Source: CAYRVF01 sp964427535 (lineage in GTDB: Bacteria > Chloroflexota > Ktedonobacteria > Ktedonobacterales > JADMIN01). Taken from it: a DNA stretch of 39,494 nucleotides. Shown one piece after another: positions 7,866 to 16,048 of the stretch; the first letter of the stretch is position 1; each line of letters starts with the position of its first letter. The position numbers and the translations under genes are program-made. Under the pieces are notes generated by a model, which was given only the letters and a program-made list of their open reading frames with translations, was not told the DNA's origin and did no database searches. The stretch is from the NCBI GenBank assembly GCA_964427535.1, contig CAYRVF010000036.1, positions 1 to 39,494 of the forward strand. Reading direction: 5' to 3'.

Positions 7866-10025
7866 CTACAGCCCAATCACCGTAGTGCGTGTCGAAACGA
7901 AGTTGTCGAAATACAGCGTGCCGGAGGCAGTGCCCAAGGAGCCCTGCGGCCCGAGCCGGACTGTCTCCAGCGTCTGCCCTCCCGTGTTTAGGCCGGTGAG
8001 GGTCTGGCGCAGGGTGCCGCCCGTGTAGAGGCTAAAGCTGGCCTGGGCGCCCGCCTGCCATGCGATCTCGACGGCGCCAAATGTGGTCCCGCTGATGGTG
8101 TACCAGCTCGTCGTGGTGGTGGTGCCGCTACTCGTCACGACGGCTGCGGCGATCTGATAGGCGCCACCGGACTGACGCCGTATCTGCACCCTGAACAGGG
8201 TCTTGCCCGCGCTGTCGAGGCCAGAGAAGATGGTCCGTGCGGTCGTCGTCACGCTCGCGCTGTTCGGATTCAGGTAGAACCGCGCGTGATAACTGATCTC
8301 CGCCGCCGGTGTAGTGTCCTGCACATAGCCAGACGTGCCACCGCTGATGCTGGTCTGCAATCCGTAGGCGCCCGACTGCGCGGCGGCGGCCGTCACGCTC
8401 AGGCGTCCCGCTGTGCCTCCCGTGGCTGACCAGGCGTTGGTGTTGCCAGATTCGAAGCCGTCAGCAAAGATCGTGTTGGGGGGCGTGGGGGTCGCTGTCG
8501 GCGTCGGAGGTGGCGTCGGCGTGTTTGTCGCCGTTGGTGATGGTGTGGCTGTCGGGGTGGGTGTCGGAGGCGGCGTAGGCGTCGGCGTGGGGAGTGCGCC
8601 ACTCGCGATGAGATTATAGGCGGCGAGGAGATCGATCTGTCCGGCGCCAAAGGTGTTGTCTGGGCCTGGCGCGCCAAGGTCATGTGCGCTGGACGTGAGC
8701 GCGATGCGCTGTTGTGCAGGCGTCAGCTGCGGGAAGGCATTCAACAGGAGCGCGAGGCCGCCCGCCACCTGGGGCGCTGCCATAGACGTGCCAGTGGCCG
8801 TCGTGTAGAGGCCGCCGAGGTCCGTCGTCGGGATACCGACATCTGGCGCGACCACATCGGGGTACGTGCGCGATGATCCGCAGGTCGTAGGACCCTGACT
8901 GCTGTTCGTGTCGATGGCGTCTGTGTTGTCGACGCCGCCGACCGCGAAGGCGTCGGGGTTGTTGGCCGGGCTAACGCTGGTGGCGGCGTTCGGGCCATAG
9001 TTGCCCGCGGCAAACACCGAGACGATGCCCGCGGCCGTGAGGTTCGCGAGGTCTTGCTCGAAGGTCGTGTCACAGCCGTTGACATTGCTATACGTCCACG
9101 AATTATTGACGACGTTCGGCGCGTCTGCCGTATTCGGATTCCCATCAGGGTCGAGGAGCCACTGGTACGCCTGATGGATGGCGCTCGTCGTGGCCGTGCC
9201 GCGATCGTTGAAGATCTTCGCCGCGATCCACTTGGCCTGTGGGGCGACGCCGGTGCTGGTGCCGCTGCTCGACCCGCCGACCATCACCCCCATCGTCCAC
9301 GTGCCATGACCGCTCAGATCGGCCGGCGTCGCATGCTGGCCATAGGGGTCGTACCAGCTATCGGAGCCGCCACGCCATGTGGCTGCCAGATCGGGGTTCG
9401 AGGTATCCACACCGGTGTCCATGCTGGCCACAACGATACCCTGCCCCTGAAAGCCCATGTTCCAGAGCGCGGGCGCGTTGAAGAGGCTGAGATTCGCCGC
9501 GATGGTTGGGCTGGCGGCGGTCTTATAGCCTGCTGGAATTGATATCGTAGCATCCGTCGTGATCTGGCGCACCTCTGGTTGCTGAGCCATCTCGCGGATG
9601 ACGTCGGCCGTCGCGGTGATGGCGATCGCGTTCGTGATCCACATCGGGTGCAGCGCGGAGACTTCGCCGGTTTTTTGATACTGCCGCAGGCGACGCAGGA
9701 GTTTGGTCTGCGTCGCGTTCGCCTTCTGCTGCAGTGTGCTCTCGACGTTCTTGAGCCGCTCATGTCGTGTCTTGCCGCCGATGCTCCGCGGGTTCACCTG
9801 GTCTTTGAGGGTCACGATCACGCTGGTTTGGCCGGTGGGTGCGAGCGCCGCGAGGCTGTCCTCGACCCCGGGTCCAAATATCGGTACTGACGCCGCATCT
9901 ACGGAGTTGCCGCCGGGCGCGATGGCCATAGACGTGGCCGCGGGCGATGCCAGCGCCGGGACCGAGACCGCAATCAGCAACACGGCGCAGACGAACAAGA
10001 GGGCAACGGACTGGGCCTTACGCAT
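7866..10025 (-). CDS. Secreted subtilisin-like (S8) serine protease with C-terminal surface module
   Basis: Exported protease of 719 residues. A signal peptide is seen at about 1-27 (hydrophobic core ALLFVCAVLLIAVSVPALA), then an I9-type propeptide (about 65-160) and the S8 catalytic domain (about 190-475). The triad is D203 (SMDTGVD), H240 (SGHGTWTMG) and S414 (GTSMAAPQVAGG), with oxyanion-hole N342 (FAAGNYG). All residues are present, so it should be active. A Pro-Thr linker (about 479-525) leads to a C-terminal module of about 190 residues (FADGFESG...W onward). This module is closely similar to the end of the 1077-residue protein at 12805-16038. The start overlaps the stop of the CopC-CopD gene by 8 nt, so the two are co-translated. 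It is last in the exported copper-oxidase cluster and may process or release its surface proteins (inference). Confidence 0.95.
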   Translation of the reverse strand: MRKAQSVALLFVCAVLLIAVSVPALASPAATSMAIAPGGNSVDAASVPIFGPGVEDSLAALAPTGQTSVIVTLKDQVNPRSIGGKTRHERLKNVESTLQQKANATQTKLLRRLRQYQKTGEVSALHPMWITNAIAITATADVIREMAQQPEVRQITTDATISIPAGYKTAASPTIAANLSLFNAPALWNMGFQGQGIVVASMDTGVDTSNPDLAATWRGGSDSWYDPYGQHATPADLSGHGTWTMGVMVGGSSSGTSTGVAPQAKWIAAKIFNDRGTATTSAIHQAYQWLLDPDGNPNTADAPNVVNNSWTYSNVNGCDTTFEQDLANLTAAGIVSVFAAGNYGPNAATSVSPANNPDAFAVGGVDNTDAIDTNSSQGPTTCGSSRTYPDVVAPDVGIPTTDLGGLYTTATGTSMAAPQVAGGLALLLNAFPQLTPAQQRIALTSSAHDLGAPGPDNTFGAGQIDLLAAYNLIASGALPTPTPTPPPTPTPTATPSPTATNTPTPPPTPTATPTPPNTIFADGFESGNTNAWSATGGTAGRLSVTAAAAQSGAYGLQTSISGGTSGYVQDTTPAAEISYHARFYLNPNSASVTTTARTIFSGLDSAGKTLFRVQIRRQSGGAYQIAAAVVTSSGTTTTTSWYTISGTTFGAVEIAWQAGAQASFSLYTGGTLRQTLTGLNTGGQTLETVRLGPQGSLGTASGTLYFDNFVSTRTTVIGL

Positions 10026-12075
10026 GCGCCTCCTCCTTCACCAACGCCGCGTCTTCTTCTGCCTCGGCGCGTACTGGCGCTGGAGTACGTCGGCTCCGCG
10101 CGTACAGGACCCCTCCCGCGCCCACAGCCAGGATCAACAGTGCGACTGCGGCGCCATCGGCGAGTGGGGCGAGTGGCTGTTGAGAGAGAATCGTGGCATG
10201 TGGCACGACTCCCGGCGGTGTGGGGCTCGCGACGGTCCAATTGAGTGTAAGCTCCGCGACAGGCAACCGGTCGCGATGCACTAGCACCCGCATGCCTGTG
10301 CTGCCTGATCGCGCGAGGGTGACGCCGGTAATCTGGTAATTGTCTCCGCCCAAGGCGGTTGCGACGCGGTGATCGAGCGTGTCTCCCGTGGGCGAGAGCA
10401 GGAATGCGTCTACCCCAGTGATCTGTGCAGGCGCGGGGCGTCGGGTGTTGTACACGCCGATCGTGATGAACACCGGACCCGGGCGATTCGGCCGAATGTT
10501 CGCGATGACGTAGAGGTCGTTGGCGGGACCGTTGAACTGTGCGGACGCAGGGTTCACGGTCGACGTGATGGGCTCATACGTTGGCCCGAGTGCTGGCGCG
10601 CTCGCCGCCAGCGCCGCCGCCAGGAGGACGACCAGCAGTCCACCTCCAGCCTCGACCAGCAAAGTGCGCGACAGAGAGCGTATCGAGAGGAGCCGCCAGC
10701 CAGGGGGCCGACGGAGGATGCGCGCGAGTGGCTCGCCCATGGTGGGATGCAGAGATGCGGCATGGAGAAGTCCGATCGCACCAACCACCAGCACCAGCCC
10801 GACCTTGAGCAACAAGGTCTGACCGTAGCGAGAGATCAGCAATGCGTCCGGGGTTGCCACCACCTTCCCCGCGGCGTAGAGCCCCGTGATCGACAGGACG
10901 ATCACGCTTACCAGCGCGACCAGCCCAAACCGGCGGAGGGTTGCCAGCGCCAGTGCGACCCCGTCTCCGCCGCGGCGAAGCAATGGCAGGCAGGCGATGA
11001 TGAGCGCCCCGAGGCCGCCCGTCCACAGACAAGCGCTGAGCAGGTGCAGCGTCATCATGGCGACATCGAGCGCCGTGCTCGCCGTTGTGGTGGTCGTGTG
11101 GCTCTGCAATGCCTGCGAGAGAAGGAGCACCACGACCAGCAGGCTGAGCACGAGATTCACGGTGCGCTGATCCTGAAAGCGCGGACGATATCGCGAGGAT
11201 GCCCATGCCAGCGTGTGCGGTGCGTAGAGGACAGTGCAGCAGGCTAGGAGGGCGAGCAGCGTGGCGGTGCCGAGCGCCCAGCGAACTCCATAGCCGGTCG
11301 TGAGCAGCGACTGCAACGCGCCTCCAGTTGTGGCTGCCTGGATTCCGAGCAAGATCAGGGAGGCCAGCAGCGCGCCGCAGCCACTCGCAAGCGCGAAGCC
11401 GAGCAGACGCCGGCGTGTGGCAATAGCCGTATCGGCGACAGGAAGCGTCACCCTCGCTTCGTCAGATGGCTCGCCGGGTCGAGTGTGCGGCATGATGAGC
11501 AGGGCTAACGCCAACGCCCCAACGAGACCCGCGATGCCAGCGAAATTCAGCCAGCGCACCACCACCTCGCCGGCGGACGGCGCGGCGCTCGTCGCATCAG
11601 CCGCCGAGTGCCGCGGGGCGATCTGCACTCCTACCCCAAATGCCACCTGGCCCGAGGTCGAGTGCAAGTCATCCGCCGACACGACCTGCCAGTCAAGCAG
11701 GTACGCGCCACGTGTCAGGGACGGCATATCGAGCAGGACTTCTGGTGTCTCGGATGCTGTATAGGAGGCGGGGAGCGCCGAAGTGCTCTGCGTAGCCGCT
11801 GACGGTGGGGCCGCGCCATGGGCGTGAGAGATCGGGGTACGCTTGCCTGCGCTGTCCACCAGCGCGAAGTGGGAGAAGTTCAGCAGGACCGACTGCGCGA
11901 ACCAGAGATGGATCTGTTTCGGCGGGTGTGCCAGGACAGCGCCATCTGCCGGGTCGGTACGCAACAGCGTGGCATGCGCCGATATGAGTGAGGGGCCCCC
12001 GAGGGTAAGGGCGAGCAGCACCGCGCAGGCCAGCGCGATCATCGGAGTTCGCCGTCGTAGCCGTCGTAAACGCAT
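10018..12075 (-). CDS. CopC-CopD fusion: copper-binding domain plus copper-transport membrane domain
   Basis: Protein of 685 residues joining a periplasmic-type CopC domain to CopD. After a signal segment (about 12-33, cleavage expected at SA/H) the mature protein would begin HATLLRTDPADGAVL. His34 is the N-terminal histidine that forms the Cu(II) brace in CopC, and VSADDLHSTSGQVAFGV supplies the conserved Asp and His138. Residues about 170-490 form the polytopic CopD domain, with the LHLLSACLWTGGLGAL helix. A beta-rich extracytoplasmic domain follows (about 500-625), then a last membrane helix (about 640-660) and a charged cytosolic tail. CopC/CopD are known to bind and import copper. Here they most likely load the exported oxidases of the same cluster. 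The stop overlaps the protease start. Confidence 0.92.
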   Translation of the reverse strand: MRLRRLRRRTPMIALACAVLLALTLGGPSLISAHATLLRTDPADGAVLAHPPKQIHLWFAQSVLLNFSHFALVDSAGKRTPISHAHGAAPPSAATQSTSALPASYTASETPEVLLDMPSLTRGAYLLDWQVVSADDLHSTSGQVAFGVGVQIAPRHSAADATSAAPSAGEVVVRWLNFAGIAGLVGALALALLIMPHTRPGEPSDEARVTLPVADTAIATRRRLLGFALASGCGALLASLILLGIQAATTGGALQSLLTTGYGVRWALGTATLLALLACCTVLYAPHTLAWASSRYRPRFQDQRTVNLVLSLLVVVLLLSQALQSHTTTTTASTALDVAMMTLHLLSACLWTGGLGALIIACLPLLRRGGDGVALALATLRRFGLVALVSVIVLSITGLYAAGKVVATPDALLISRYGQTLLLKVGLVLVVGAIGLLHAASLHPTMGEPLARILRRPPGWRLLSIRSLSRTLLVEAGGGLLVVLLAAALAASAPALGPTYEPITSTVNPASAQFNGPANDLYVIANIRPNRPGPVFITIGVYNTRRPAPAQITGVDAFLLSPTGDTLDHRVATALGGDNYQITGVTLARSGSTGMRVLVHRDRLPVAELTLNWTVASPTPPGVVPHATILSQQPLAPLADGAAVALLILAVGAGGVLYARSRRTPAPVRAEAEEDAALVKEEAHA

Positions 12076-12206
12076 GGTTGGCCATCCCTTGTCTGCGCTT
12101 GTGCATGCGCGCTATGACGTCTTCTCACGCGACGATCGCGCGCATCCGTGACCTGCTGAGGACTCGCCTGTCTAGTGCGGCTCGGTTTTCTAGCGACGCA
12201 ATACGG

Positions 12207-12701
12207 TTACCTGGCGAGAATGTGCTGGATCGTGAGGTTGCCGACGAATTGGGCGGTGACGGGGGAGCCGGAATGCACCACCCCTTCGGTATTGCGATAC
12301 AGCATGAAGTAGGTCTGCCCGACGTTGTACGAGTGGTCATCGCCCATCTCAACCGTCGAGGTGAGCTTCGTGCCGGTTTGCTCATCCACGAGGACGGGCA
12401 GGTTTTTGACGTTGAGCATCATGTCGGCGGCTTTGTCGGCATTCAAGATGACGAATCGAAAGTCAACCATGCCGCCATCGGCGGTGACGCCGATCTGGGT
12501 TACGCGCACGCCCCATTTGGCCTCGACGGCCGGGTTGGTTGGGACGGTCGCGGAATACGTCGGAGACGTCTGATGGGTGCTCCAGATGATGCCGGTGACG
12601 AGTGCGACCAGCAGCAGCGAGAGCACTACCGTGGGCACCACCTGGGACCGCTGTCGGTCAGTCAAGACCGCGCGGGCTGGCATGGAGCGTTGTGCGGCCA
12701 T
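12207..12701 (-). CDS. Membrane-anchored extracytoplasmic protein found with multicopper oxidases
   Basis: Protein of 164 residues with one N-terminal membrane helix (about residues 24-42, VPTVVLSLLLVALVTGIIW) and an outside beta-rich domain. Recognisable stretches are AKWGVRVTQIGVTADGGMVD, then FRFVILNADKAA, LVDEQTGTKL, and GQTYFMLYRNTEGVVHSGSP. I recall the same pattern (WG..V..+..T..G..+DFR..+.D..KA and YFMLF.N..G.V..G..V) in uncharacterised exported proteins of other phyla, some beside multicopper oxidases. No function is established to my knowledge. GGGAG lies 7 nt before ATG 12701. Its place between the oxidase-like genes and CopC-CopD suggests an assembly or copper-delivery accessory (inference). 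One Cys and no clear metal motif are seen. Confidence 0.8.
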   Translation of the reverse strand: MAAQRSMPARAVLTDRQRSQVVPTVVLSLLLVALVTGIIWSTHQTSPTYSATVPTNPAVEAKWGVRVTQIGVTADGGMVDFRFVILNADKAADMMLNVKNLPVLVDEQTGTKLTSTVEMGDDHSYNVGQTYFMLYRNTEGVVHSGSPVTAQFVGNLTIQHILAR

Positions 12702-12728
12702 AGAGCAACTCCCGAGAGAGCGCGGGCA

Positions 12729-12760
12729 CGGCGAGCAGAAGCGTAACCCTCTGCTCGCCG
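12729..12760. repeat. 11-bp inverted repeat between two cluster genes
   Basis: CGGCGAGCAGA (12729-12739) pairs with TCTGCTCGCCG (12750-12760) around a 10-nt loop. It lies in the 103-nt gap after the 1077-residue protein gene and before the small anchored protein gene. No T-tract follows on the minus strand, so it is more likely an mRNA-processing or stability hairpin than a full terminator. Confidence 0.5.
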
Positions 12761-12804
12761 CCTCGCCTGTTAGGCATCTAGACGTGAACGCGTATGCGTC
12801 CGCA

Positions 12805-15800
12805 CTACGGGATGAACGCCGACCGTGTTGAGGAGAAGGTGTCGAGGTAGATGTTGCCGGAGACTCCCGTCAACGTCCCCTGCGGTCCGAGCCGGACCGT
12901 CTCCAGCGTGTTGGCGCTGGTGTCGATGGGGCTAATCGTCGCGTTCGGGCTTCCGCTGTTGGTGTTGTTGACCCACAGCTTCACGCTCGCCGACGTAGAC
13001 GACTGCCAGAACACCTCAATCGCGTTGAATCCGCTCGTCAGGTTGACCCAGCTCGACGTAGTCGTGGTGCCGCTACCGACTGCCGAGACGGCGACCTGAT
13101 AGGTCGTGCCGGACTTGCGGAGTTGCACACTGAATAGCTGCGCGTTCGCCCCGTTCAGCCCGGTGAAGATCGTCACGGTATGTGTGCCAGGCGCCAGCGT
13201 ATTCGGGTTGAGGTAGAACTTGGCGTAGTACGACGTCTCCGCAGAGGGGGTATTGTCCTGCACATAGCCGGATGTCCCGCTGCTGACCGTCGCGCGTAAG
13301 CCGTACGCGCCGCTCTGCCGGGCGGCAGCGACGACGGCCAGGCGGGCCGCGGTGCCACCGGTCGCTGACCAGCCGGAGAGGGTGCCGCTATCGAAGCCAT
13401 TCGCGAAGATCGCGTTCGGCCGCGTGACCGAGACCTGCACGACCGGTCCCCAGTTGTGGGCCGCGTCCTCCGCGCGGACGTTGAAGGTCGGCGCGCCACT
13501 CACCGTGATCGTGCCGGTGAAGTTTGCTGGGTTACTCACCTGGACGATGTTCAGCGGTATGCCGTTGCCGGCCCCCGGATCGCTCCCGATGAAGTACTCG
13601 GCCCCGATGATCGATGACCCGCTGGTCATGCCCGCCACATTCGGGTCGGTGGCGGTGCCGGTGAGCGTCACCTGGTTTTGTGCGTTGGGTGCCGTTACCG
13701 CCAGGTTACTGACTGTTGGCCCGGTCTTGTCGATGATCAGCGCCACACTCGCCATCGGTCCCCAGTTGCCAGCCGCGTCCTGCGCGTGGACGTAGACCAT
13801 GTGCTGGCCTTCGGCGAGCGCGGCGATCTGCCACAGTTGCACCCAGGCGTAGCCGGACGAGTTCGGGCTGTTATACTGCGCGCCGTTGGCCGGCTGCAGC
13901 CGAGTGCCCGATCCGTTCGCCCCCGTTGTATCGACGAAATACTCGGCAGCGGTGATGTTCCCGTTGGCGCCATTGACCACGGGGTCGCTGAAGTTGGCGC
14001 TGATGACCTCGTAGTAGGCATCAACTCCAACCACCGGATTACCCCACTGGCCGTTGGTGGGCGAGGGCAGTGCGGAGAGGTTGCTCGTGGCTGGGCCGGT
14101 CTTGTCGACCTTCAACGTGATATTGGCGAGGGTGCCCCAGTTGCCCAGCGCGTCCTGGGCACGGACGGCGATGGTGTGCGCGCCCTCGGGGAGGCCCGCC
14201 ACGGTTGCCGCCGTCAGCGTCGCCGACAGCGAGACGGTCGGCGCGGGGCATGGTGGAGTGACGCCCGACGTACACACGAAGTCGAGCGCGGTGCCCGACC
14301 CACCGGCCGGCGTACCCGACGGATCGATGAAGTACTCAGCGGCTTGCACGTTCTGATTGCCGTTCGCCGCGTCACTTGCGGTGGCCAGCAACTGCACGTC
14401 GGATGTGCCGTTGGTGGGATTGGGCGTCAGCGACATGTTGCTCATTACTGGCCCAGACTTGACCAGGTTGAGCACCGCCGAGGAGACGTCGCCCCACTGT
14501 CCGTTGGCATCCTGCGCATGGACGTAGAACGCGTGGTTTCCCGCCGCCAGCCCGTTCAGCGCCGCCGTCACGTCCGCCTGCACGGTGACATTCTGTCCCC
14601 CGCCGAGCGCGGCAGAGCTGATGGCTGTCCCCGACCCATTTGGGCCGATTTGATCGACGAAGTACTCCATCGCCGTGATGTTGGCTGTGGACGACGTCGC
14701 GGTCGCGTTGAGCGTCTCCGTCCCACCCCCATTGGTGGGATTGGGGCTGAGCGTGACGTTGCTGGTAACAGGCGCGGTGCTCGGGCTGAACCCGCCAGCG
14801 ACCTGCACGAAGGCCAGCATGCCTCCGGTGCTAATGGTCGAGAGCGGGTTCGTCGTCGTGCTCAGTGTGCCGTTGTTGTCGAGGTGCATCGCGGCCTCGA
14901 ACAACGGGTATGCCGACCCTGCCGCGGCGTTCGTTGGTACACTGGCGATCGCATCCAGGCTTGCGCCCGCTGGGACGGTATCGGCCGCGATGGCTTCCTG
15001 GTAGGAGGACACTTTCCCATCCACGCCGACGATCGTCTGGTCCAGGCCGAGGATGCTGATCGAGTGGACTTCCAGGCCAGCGTTGGCGTAGCGCAGCAAC
15101 ACCTTGTGTCCCGCGTTCGTGCCAATCGCGGCGGTGTTCGGATAGCTTTGGCCGTTGATCAGCCAGTACTTCGGATTGTAACTGGGCATGTTGAAGTTGA
15201 GCGGATCGGCATTGAGCGCGGGGTCGATCTCGCTCAGGACCACTACCGCCTCGTCGTCGAACGCGCTGTTCGAGTCGTACGCGCACTGCGCACAACTTGC
15301 CGGCCGTACGACCAGCGCTCCGTACATGCCCATCGCCGTCTCGCGCGGCCCGTTCGCGGTGAGGCCCGCCTCATAGAGATAGGTCCCAGGCGACACGTTG
15401 TTGAACGTGTAGGTCGTGCTATTGCCTTGCGTGACGCCCGTGGTGTCAGGCGGAGCCGCGGCCTGCGAGAGGCTGAGCGAGGTCGCCGTCGGTACGTTGA
15501 CGTTGTGCAGTGTGATGTTCAGCGTCTCGCCGGAGTTCGCAATCAGCACTGGCCCCGGCAGGGTCGCTGGACCGGCCGAGGTGGCTGCGAAGCCCCAGAT
15601 CGGGGTGGTCGCGCCACCGGGCAGGGTGGAGGTGCCCGTCATCGCGTACAGGTCGCAGCTCCGCACATTCGCCGCGAGAGTGCATGTTGAGGCGGGCAGC
15701 GCGGCCATCGGCCTCAGGGGAGCCTGCGCCTTCGCTGGTTTCGCTGTCGACGGTGTTGAGGACTTGCTAGTCGTCGCCGGTTTGGAAGCCGCCTTGGCGT

Positions 15801-16038
15801 TGGAAGGTGTTGGCGACGCGCTGGCGTGTGCGTTCAGCGTTGGCGTGCCTTGCGAGACACGCGCTACCCGTACCTGACTGACCCGGGTGATCCTGTTAGC
15901 GCGAGCGGCAGAGCTCGCCGAAGCGGCCAGCGCGGTCGTGGAGACGCCTGCCAGCGCGGCCAGCGTCAGCACGAGCGACATGGCGATCTGCCGCGATCGG
16001 AACAGGCCACGTCGAGCCGGCGTAGTGGAGTTGTTCAT
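12805..16038 (-). CDS. Exported degenerate multicopper-oxidase-like protein with four Ig-like repeats and C-terminal module
   Basis: Protein of 1077 residues. Signal peptide at about 15-40, then an Ala/Ser/Thr/Lys-rich stalk (about 40-112), then a cupredoxin-type part (about 115-415) clearly paralogous to the protein at 16049-17497. Shared segments are TLPGPVLIANSGETLNITL, GTYLYEAG, MGMYGALVVRP, CAYD, YWLINGQSYPNT and LLRYANAGLE. The copper ligands present in its paralogues are missing: HPHG becomes HSISILG and the WHSHD segment is not found. Four Ig-like repeats follow (about 422-528, 529-647, 648-772, 773-873), each with an AEYFVD-type strand and a HAQDA.GNWG-type strand. Residues 875-1077 are a module shared with the S8 protease. 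AAGGAG lies 6 nt before ATG 16038, only 10 nt after the stop of the previous gene. It looks like a structural surface subunit rather than an enzyme. Confidence 0.9.
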   Translation of the reverse strand: MNNSTTPARRGLFRSRQIAMSLVLTLAALAGVSTTALAASASSAARANRITRVSQVRVARVSQGTPTLNAHASASPTPSNAKAASKPATTSKSSTPSTAKPAKAQAPLRPMAALPASTCTLAANVRSCDLYAMTGTSTLPGGATTPIWGFAATSAGPATLPGPVLIANSGETLNITLHNVNVPTATSLSLSQAAAPPDTTGVTQGNSTTYTFNNVSPGTYLYEAGLTANGPRETAMGMYGALVVRPASCAQCAYDSNSAFDDEAVVVLSEIDPALNADPLNFNMPSYNPKYWLINGQSYPNTAAIGTNAGHKVLLRYANAGLEVHSISILGLDQTIVGVDGKVSSYQEAIAADTVPAGASLDAIASVPTNAAAGSAYPLFEAAMHLDNNGTLSTTTNPLSTISTGGMLAFVQVAGGFSPSTAPVTSNVTLSPNPTNGGGTETLNATATSSTANITAMEYFVDQIGPNGSGTAISSAALGGGQNVTVQADVTAALNGLAAGNHAFYVHAQDANGQWGDVSSAVLNLVKSGPVMSNMSLTPNPTNGTSDVQLLATASDAANGNQNVQAAEYFIDPSGTPAGGSGTALDFVCTSGVTPPCPAPTVSLSATLTAATVAGLPEGAHTIAVRAQDALGNWGTLANITLKVDKTGPATSNLSALPSPTNGQWGNPVVGVDAYYEVISANFSDPVVNGANGNITAAEYFVDTTGANGSGTRLQPANGAQYNSPNSSGYAWVQLWQIAALAEGQHMVYVHAQDAAGNWGPMASVALIIDKTGPTVSNLAVTAPNAQNQVTLTGTATDPNVAGMTSGSSIIGAEYFIGSDPGAGNGIPLNIVQVSNPANFTGTITVSGAPTFNVRAEDAAHNWGPVVQVSVTRPNAIFANGFDSGTLSGWSATGGTAARLAVVAAARQSGAYGLRATVSSGTSGYVQDNTPSAETSYYAKFYLNPNTLAPGTHTVTIFTGLNGANAQLFSVQLRKSGTTYQVAVSAVGSGTTTTSSWVNLTSGFNAIEVFWQSSTSASVKLWVNNTNSGSPNATISPIDTSANTLETVRLGPQGTLTGVSGNIYLDTFSSTRSAFIP
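13420..14775 (-). repeat. Region coding four tandem Ig-like repeats
   Basis: Within the 1077-residue protein, residues 422-873 consist of four diverged repeats of about 100-125 residues. Each begins with a Pro-x-x-SN(L/M/V) strand (VTSNVTLSPNPTN, VMSNMSLTPNPTN, ATSNLSALPSPTN, TVSNLAVTAPN). Each then has an EYF(V/I) strand and closes with an A(Q/E)DA-x(2)-WG strand. The first three are more alike than the fourth. Confidence 0.8.
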
Positions 16039-16048
16039 GGCCTGCTCC

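Noticed and set aside
8480..8600. A short-period repeat with a CRISPR-like look
   Set aside because: It encodes the Pro-Thr linker of the S8 protease and has no spacers.
13678..15690. Long open frame of 670 codons on the plus strand
   Set aside because: Antisense to the oxidase-like/Ig-repeat gene; Arg/Gly/Val-rich without family motifs. This is a by-product of GC-rich codon use.
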